Source of the DNA: Paenibacillus chitinolyticus NBRC 15660
Lineage (GTDB): Bacteria > Bacillota > Bacilli > Paenibacillales > NBRC-103111
Assembly: GCF_000739915.1 (NCBI RefSeq)
Contig: NZ_BBJT01000010.1
Span: 1 to 64,000, forward strand
Length of the DNA stretch: 64,000 nt
Direction: 5' to 3'
In this document: positions 58,814 through 64,000 of the stretch, piece by piece
How positions within the stretch are numbered: position 1 is the first letter of the stretch
Layout: each line of letters begins with the position of its first letter
Made by a program: the position numbers and the translations under genes
Notes under the pieces: model-generated
Told to the model about the DNA's origin: nothing
The model's database searches: none
What the model saw: only the letters and a program-made list of their open reading frames with translations

Positions 58814-59833
58814 TTGGCAAGAGGAGCAATACAGCAGGGGTTAACGGGAAGGCAAAAAGCGGCGATTCTGCTTATCAGCCTCGGACCGGAAGTTTCTGCT
58901 CAAATTTTCAAGCATTTGCGTGAAGATGAAATTGAGCAGCTTACCCTCGAAATCGCAAATGTACGCAAGGTAGACGCCTTAGAGAAAGAATCGATTTTAT
59001 CGGAGTTTCACCAAATTTGCCGGGCTCAGGAATACATCTCCCAAGGCGGTATCGCCTATGCGAAAGAAATTCTTGAAAAAGCGCTCGGTTCCAACAAAGC
59101 CGTCGATATTATTAACCGGCTGACGGCTAATCTGCAGGTAAGGCCGTTCGATTTTGCCCGAAAAGCGGATCCTGCGCAGATTTTAAACTTTATCCAAAAC
59201 GAGAATTCGCAAACGATTGCACTCGTCCTGTCTTATCTTCAGGCGGAACAAGCCTCGATCATTTTGTCTTCCCTGCCGCAAGAGAAGCAGGCGGACGTTG
59301 CGAAACGGATCGCTCTGATGGACAGCACGTCACCGGAAGTGATTTCTCAAGTGGAGAGAGTGCTCGAACAGAAACTCTCGGCTACCGTTACACAGGACTA
59401 CACATCGGCCGGCGGTATTTCTTCGATCGTTCAAATCTTGAACGGAGTAGACAGAGGTACGGAGCGTACCATTCTGGATTCGCTCGAAATTCAAGATCCC
59501 GAACTCGCCGAAGAAATCAAGAAGCGGATGTTCGTTTTCGAAGATATCGTCAATGTGGACAACCGTTCCATTCAACGCATCGTCCGCGATATCGAAAATG
59601 CCGACCTTCAGCTTGCGCTTAAAGTGGCGAGCGAGGAAGTCCGCGAAGCTATTTTCCGCAACATGTCCAAACGGATGGCGGAGACGTTCAAAGAAGAAAT
59701 GGAATTTATGGGCCCGGTTCGGCTGCGCGATGTGGAAGAAGCGCAAACCCGGATCGTATCAACAATTCGCCGCCTAGAAGAATCCGGAGAAATCATCATC
59801 GCACGCGGTGGAGGAGACGATATTATTGTCTAA
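58814..59833 (+). CDS. fliG: Flagellar motor switch protein FliG
   Basis: A 339-residue rotor protein: GRQKAAILLISLGPEVSAQI at the start, the middle armadillo repeat, and the C-terminal torque helix with charged residues (FVFEDIVNVDNRSIQRIVRD). TTG 58814 follows GAGGTGTGGG. It overlaps fliH. Confidence 0.97.
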   Translation: MARGAIQQGLTGRQKAAILLISLGPEVSAQIFKHLREDEIEQLTLEIANVRKVDALEKESILSEFHQICRAQEYISQGGIAYAKEILEKALGSNKAVDIINRLTANLQVRPFDFARKADPAQILNFIQNENSQTIALVLSYLQAEQASIILSSLPQEKQADVAKRIALMDSTSPEVISQVERVLEQKLSATVTQDYTSAGGISSIVQILNGVDRGTERTILDSLEIQDPELAEEIKKRMFVFEDIVNVDNRSIQRIVRDIENADLQLALKVASEEVREAIFRNMSKRMAETFKEEMEFMGPVRLRDVEEAQTRIVSTIRRLEESGEIIIARGGGDDIIV

Positions 59834-60659
59834 CATCCTAAAGCCTTTCCATTATGCTCCAGCGGATGAGACAAACGCTTACCGGGTACCGGTCAAACCG
59901 ATTTATACGCCGCAGGCTGAGCTTCCGGAAGATGAACCGCGGTTCACTCCAGAAGAAGAAGCGCAGCTGAGCGAAGCGGAAAGCTTAAAACGGCATATTC
60001 TCGAGGACGCTGAATCCTTCGCGCAATCCCATATGCAGCAGGCGATCCAGGAAGTATCCGAACTGAAAGAACAGACGGAAGCCGAGATCGAAGCTTGGTG
60101 GATGCAGCGACGCGAAGAAGATGAGCAGCATCAGGAGCAGGCCCGGACAACCGGCTACGAAACGGGTTATCAAGAAGGCTTGGATCAAGCCCGGCAGGAT
60201 GTCAGCCAGCAGTACGATGAGATGTTATCGGAAGCGCGGCAGGTTCTCGAACAGGCTTACCGGGTGAAACAGCAAGTCATTCAGGAAGCGGAACCTTTTC
60301 TCATCGAATTGAGCTGCTCCATTGCGGAGAAAATCATTTCCAAGCAGCTTACCGTATCGCCTGAATGGATGATCGAAACGATTCGCAGCGTACTGGCTCG
60401 TCGAAAAGAGAGCGGAACGATCACGCTTTGCATTGCACCACGCCACTTCGCTTACATTCAGGATGCCCGCGAAGAACTGCTGTCGGCAATCGACTCGCAG
60501 GCCGAGCTGGAAATTATTCCGGATGCGAGTGTTCAGGACGAAGGCTGTGTAGTCCGTTCCACGTTCGGAAGCATTGACGCCCGCATCGATACGCAGCTTC
60601 ACGAGATCAAGCTGGCCTTGCAGCGAATTGCCCTTCACGGTGAAGGTGACGAATCATGA
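59826..60659 (+). CDS. fliH: Flagellar export regulator FliH
   Basis: A 277-residue protein. Start TTG 59826 is eight bases after GGAGGAG and lies within the fliG end. N-terminal variable part, helical middle with ETGYQEGLDQARQDV, and C-terminal EEKIISKQL-like region near residue 170. It binds and restrains the FliI ATPase. Confidence 0.92.
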   Translation: MSNILKPFHYAPADETNAYRVPVKPIYTPQAELPEDEPRFTPEEEAQLSEAESLKRHILEDAESFAQSHMQQAIQEVSELKEQTEAEIEAWWMQRREEDEQHQEQARTTGYETGYQEGLDQARQDVSQQYDEMLSEARQVLEQAYRVKQQVIQEAEPFLIELSCSIAEKIISKQLTVSPEWMIETIRSVLARRKESGTITLCIAPRHFAYIQDAREELLSAIDSQAELEIIPDASVQDEGCVVRSTFGSIDARIDTQLHEIKLALQRIALHGEGDES

Positions 60660-61981
60660 GTCAAGGTAGCCCGAATGCAGGCAAATATGTAGATTTTCTA
60701 AGGCAGCTGGATCCTGTCCGGGTAAACGGCAAAGTGACGCAAGTGATCGGCTTAACCGTTGAATCGGAAGGTCCGGATGTAAGTATCGGCGAGCTCTGCC
60801 ACATCTATCCTCATAAATCCAATCAACCGTTGATGGCGGAAGTGGTCGGATTCAGAGGCAATAAGGTCATTCTGATGCCGCTTGGCGAACTTGAAGCGAT
60901 CGGCCCCGGATGTGATGTGGTCGGAACTGGCAAGCCGTTGACGGTGCAGGTCGGACACGAGCTGCTCGGCAAAGTATTGAACGGTCTTGGTCAACCTTTG
61001 GACGGTTCGTTCTTACCGTCAAGAATGGCTCATGTTTCTACGAACAATGTCCCCGGCAATCCTTTGTCGAGACCGCGGGTTCAAGAGCCGCTTGGCGTCG
61101 GTGTCCGGGCAATTGACGGACTGCTTACCGTAGGCAAGGGACAACGGGTCGGTATTTTCGCCGGTTCTGGGGTTGGCAAAAGCACTCTGCTCGGCATGGT
61201 CGCGAGAAACACGTCAGCGGACGTCAATGTGATCGCGCTTATCGGAGAACGGGGCCGTGAGGTTCTCGAATTCGTCGAGAAAGATCTCGGGCCGGAAGGC
61301 TTGGCGCGTTCTGTCGTCATTGTCGCTACGTCGGATCAACCGGCGATGGTTCGGATCAAGGGAGCTTTCATCGCAACGAGCATTGCCGAATATTTCCGTG
61401 ATCGCGGGATGAACGTCATGCTCATGATGGACTCCGTAACCCGCTTTGCGATGGCTCAGCGCGAGGTCGGTCTGGCGGTCGGAGAGCCTCCGGCGACGAG
61501 AGGCTATACGCCTTCGGTTTTCGCCCTTCTGCCCAAGCTGCTTGAACGGTCCGGAACCGGGTTGAAAGGCTCGATTACGGCTTTTTATACGGTGCTGGTG
61601 GACGGTGACGATATGAATGAGCCTATCGCGGATGCGGTTCGTGGTATTCTTGACGGTCATATCGTCTTGGACCGGAATATCGCCAACAAAGGCCAGTATC
61701 CCGCCATTAATGTTCTTGCCAGCGTAAGCCGGGTGATGAAAGAAATCGTTACCCAGGAGCAGCTCGACGCTGCGGCTCATCTCAAACGAATGCTTTCTGT
61801 CTATAAGGATTCGGAAGACTTGATAAATTTGGGGGCGTACCAGAGAGGATCAAATCAAGAAATTGATATTTCGCTTCAGTATATGGATGAGATCCTTGAT
61901 TTTGTTAAACAAAAAACCAATGAAAAAGTGACGTTGGAAGAAGCCCAACAGCGCTTGATCGATCATTTTTCGTTAGGATGA
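60656..61981 (+). CDS. fliI: Flagellar export ATPase FliI
   Basis: A 441-residue F1-beta-like ATPase with Walker A GSGVGKSTL near residue 170, GERGREVLEFVEKDL, and DSVTRFAMAQREVGLA. It drives protein export through the flagellar gate. ATG overlaps the fliH stop. Confidence 0.97.
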   Translation: MSQGSPNAGKYVDFLRQLDPVRVNGKVTQVIGLTVESEGPDVSIGELCHIYPHKSNQPLMAEVVGFRGNKVILMPLGELEAIGPGCDVVGTGKPLTVQVGHELLGKVLNGLGQPLDGSFLPSRMAHVSTNNVPGNPLSRPRVQEPLGVGVRAIDGLLTVGKGQRVGIFAGSGVGKSTLLGMVARNTSADVNVIALIGERGREVLEFVEKDLGPEGLARSVVIVATSDQPAMVRIKGAFIATSIAEYFRDRGMNVMLMMDSVTRFAMAQREVGLAVGEPPATRGYTPSVFALLPKLLERSGTGLKGSITAFYTVLVDGDDMNEPIADAVRGILDGHIVLDRNIANKGQYPAINVLASVSRVMKEIVTQEQLDAAAHLKRMLSVYKDSEDLINLGAYQRGSNQEIDISLQYMDEILDFVKQKTNEKVTLEEAQQRLIDHFSLG

Positions 61982-61988
61982 GGCTAAT

Positions 61989-62435
61989 ATGAAATTCCAG
62001 TATGCGTTTCAGCAGATCGTAAATTTGAAAAATAATGAGCGTTCGCAGGCGGAGTGGAATCTCTCTACTGCCATCGGCAACCTGAATCACGAAGAAAGCT
62101 CTCTTCAGGAGCTGATTCATCTCAAAAACGAAGCCCAGGAGAAAATGCTGGAAACATCCATGCGTCCGGTTTCCATGCTGGAGATTCGTCAGCTGCAGTC
62201 TTATGTGGATCACATCGAGCATCTGATTGCGCGCAAACGTCACGACGTCTCCAAAGCCCAGCGCCATGTGAATCACAACAGGGACCTCCTGAACGACAAA
62301 ATGGTCGATGAGAAAGTCTGGACGAAAGCGCGGGATAAAGCGTTGGAGCAGTTTACCGGTTTTGTTCTGAAAAAGGAACAAGAGGCACTGGACGAAATTG
62401 CATCCAACCGGCATATCCGTTTGTCCTATCAGTAA
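61989..62435 (+). CDS. fliJ: Flagellar export chaperone FliJ
   Basis: A 148-residue protein that is almost wholly coiled coil (QQIVNLKNNERSQAEWNLST), the fold of the gamma-like stalk in the export ATPase. AGGATGAGG-type site upstream. Confidence 0.9.
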   Translation: MKFQYAFQQIVNLKNNERSQAEWNLSTAIGNLNHEESSLQELIHLKNEAQEKMLETSMRPVSMLEIRQLQSYVDHIEHLIARKRHDVSKAQRHVNHNRDLLNDKMVDEKVWTKARDKALEQFTGFVLKKEQEALDEIASNRHIRLSYQ

Positions 62436-62459
62436 ACCCGCACGAAAGGAGGAGGCGTC

Positions 62460-63362
62460 ATGGAAGAAGCAGGCACAGAGTCGTCCTCGGGCGGTAAATT
62501 GGAACGTTTTCTGGTCTGGTTTCTGATCCCGTTCGTGTTTACGGCCGTTCTTCTTGGTGTTCTTCTATCCGTTTTTGATTACGATGTGATGAAAACTGTC
62601 CAGCGGACGCTGAACAAAATCCCGATCGTGGGGGAAATGATTCCCCTGCCGAAAGAGGATGCGCAAAGCGCTCCCGCAGCTAAAGGGACGGAAGAAGATG
62701 CGGTAAAGACGAAAACCAAGGAAATCGAGCAGTTGAACAGCAAGGTGCAGGAGCTTAAAACAGAGCTGGATAAAGCGGATCAGACGAGTGCCCAGAAGGA
62801 CAAAACGATTCTGGACCTCAAGCAGCAAAAGGCGGAGCTGGAAGATAAAGAGCTGGCCAAACAGGATGAAGAGTACGACAAGAAAGTACGGGAACTCGCT
62901 TCGGTTTATGCGAAGATGATGCCGAGTAAGGCCGCTCAAATCATCCAAAACCTGAGTCCGCAGGAAACGATTCTCGTTCTGAATGCGATGAAAACAGACG
63001 AACGGGTAAAAGTGCTTGAAAAAATGGATCCGAAGAAAGCGGCGGACGCTTCGATCGCGCTCAAGGATCTGACAACTTCCCAGGATCAAAAAATCGCGGC
63101 ACTCCAGGATCGTCTCGTTCTCCAGCAAAAGCCGGATTCCGCGCAAAAGAAGATGACTTCGGCTGAGCTGAGCCAGACGTTCGCATCGATGGATGCGTCC
63201 AAAGCCGCGAAAGTGTTAACCGATATGTACGGGAAAAACTCGGCTCAGGTGTTAACCATCCTAAGGGAAATGGACACGAGCAAGCGTGCCGCATTGATGG
63301 GCGAAATCGCAGGCATCAGCAAGGAAACCGCGGCTTCCATTACCGGTAATCTAGTTCCATAA
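62460..63362 (+). CDS. ylxF: YlxF/MotE-like flagellar protein
   Basis: A 300-residue protein with one membrane helix near residue 20-42 (WFLIPFVFTAVLLGVLLSVF), coiled coil at 88-150, and two MgtE-N-like helical repeats (YAKMMPSKAAQIIQNLSPQE; FASMDASKAAKVLTDMYGKN). YlxF lies here in Bacillus; the related MotE is a stator chaperone in other bacteria. Confidence 0.82.
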   Translation: MEEAGTESSSGGKLERFLVWFLIPFVFTAVLLGVLLSVFDYDVMKTVQRTLNKIPIVGEMIPLPKEDAQSAPAAKGTEEDAVKTKTKEIEQLNSKVQELKTELDKADQTSAQKDKTILDLKQQKAELEDKELAKQDEEYDKKVRELASVYAKMMPSKAAQIIQNLSPQETILVLNAMKTDERVKVLEKMDPKKAADASIALKDLTTSQDQKIAALQDRLVLQQKPDSAQKKMTSAELSQTFASMDASKAAKVLTDMYGKNSAQVLTILREMDTSKRAALMGEIAGISKETAASITGNLVP

Positions 63363-63392
63363 ATCATCCATGAAAGGAGGTGAAAATAGACA

Positions 63393-64000
63393 ATGGAAAT
63401 GCCAGTAGCAAGTACGACTCCATCCGCGCCGTCAGCAGGATCTACGGCGGTTAAAGCGGGAACGGCAAAGACTGCAGCACCGGCCGCAACGTCAGCGGGA
63501 AACGGCAAGGGCGATGCGGGAACTTTTCAACAGGTGATGAACGGCCAGCTTCAGAAGGAAGCGGGTGAGGAGAATGCCAGCCCCGTCGATTCCATCCTGG
63601 CCGGTCTGCTTCAAGTGATTCCTTTCCTCCCGGCGCCTGTCCAGGAAGCTCTGAGCGATATGGAAGGGCAAACGGGAACGGACGGAATGGCGGATCTTTT
63701 GCTCAGCAGTATTCAGAGCAGTCCGGAGCTGTTCAGCCAGTTGAGCCAGTCCGATGCCATGCAGCAGTGGGCAAACGATGCTTCAGCTTTGCTTCAACTG
63801 TTAAGCGGGACGCAGCAAACCGGATTACAGGCCATTCAGCTTGACAGCGGCGACGCTTCGCTGAAACTTCAGAAGACGATTTTGGATTTGACGGCCATGC
63901 TTAAGCAGCAGCCGGATCATCCGCTTTTGCAGCAGTTGTCCGCCGAATTTAAGCAGCTTGTAGAATCGGCGCTGCCGTCGCTTGTGAACCAACAGCAAGC
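63393..64000 (+). CDS. fliK: Flagellar hook-length control protein FliK (3' partial)
   Basis: Starts MEMPVASTTPSAPSAGSTAV at ATG 63393 behind AAAGGAGGTGA and runs off the window. The visible 202 residues are the Ala/Gln/Ser-rich N-terminal ruler region. FliK measures hook length and triggers the substrate switch. Identified from position after ylxF and composition; its conserved C-terminal domain is not in the window. Confidence 0.8.
   Translation, partial: MEMPVASTTPSAPSAGSTAVKAGTAKTAAPAATSAGNGKGDAGTFQQVMNGQLQKEAGEENASPVDSILAGLLQVIPFLPAPVQEALSDMEGQTGTDGMADLLLSSIQSSPELFSQLSQSDAMQQWANDASALLQLLSGTQQTGLQAIQLDSGDASLKLQKTILDLTAMLKQQPDHPLLQQLSAEFKQLVESALPSLVNQQQ

Overview
The window is a chromosome segment of a Gram-positive, flagellated, naturally-competence-gene-bearing Firmicute, most like Paenibacillaceae. 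The flanking order FlhB-like protein, sucC, sucD, dprA, topA, trmFO, hslV, hslU, codY, flgB, flgC, fliE to fliK is the order known from Bacillus and Paenibacillus. Gene starts with GTG or TTG and GGAGG ribosome sites are common, and a stalk-domain (copper amine oxidase N-terminal-like) protein points to Paenibacillus relatives. The genus is inferred, not proven.

Host left flank (1-7555): 3' part of a YlqG-like FliK-C protein, FlhB-like protein, YraN, comM on the minus strand, a small zinc-ribbon protein, the succinyl-CoA synthetase genes sucC and sucD, and dprA.

A complete-looking siphovirus prophage of about 41.6 kb (7542-49132) is inserted in the 3' end of dprA. Both ends carry a 14-base core TTGCTATTGAAAAA. 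The missing last codons of dprA lie beyond the right core, just before topA. Paired GACCAC arm repeats lie on the phage side of both cores. Layout: leftward integrase, ImmA-type protease and ImmR-type repressor; an operator cluster; rightward cro-like, xis-like and early genes; replication initiator with internal iterons and a DnaC-like loader; HNH-like protein; then 15-20 kb, an array of about 16 small orphan genes, most of them preceded by one of two conserved leader repeats that carry the ribosome site. An ArpU/RinA-like regulator follows, then 11-bp phased TGTCC repeats, a large hairpin and a terminator, a second tyrosine recombinase, terminase, portal, protease/scaffold, capsid, neck, tail (with a probable frameshift at CTT TAA), tape measure, Dit, fibre, Tal-like protein, two AT-rich accessory genes (stalk-domain protein, lipoprotein), and XhlA-like protein, holin and M15 endolysin.

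Between lysis genes and the right end (46.7-48.8 kb) is an accessory module not needed for virions: tiny membrane peptides on the minus strand, two HTH regulators with palindromic operators, and a two-gene operon (winged-helix and YolD-like) behind a promoter bearing two LexA/DinR-like boxes.

Host right flank (49133-64000): dprA 3' remnant, topA, trmFO, hslV, hslU, codY and the start of the flagellar basal-body operon flgB-flgC-fliE-fliF-fliG-fliH-fliI-fliJ-ylxF-fliK (fliK cut by the window end). The xerC/codV gene expected between trmFO and hslV is absent.

The most unusual content is the leader-repeat cassette array, the alteration of DprA by the prophage, and the late-operon control region.
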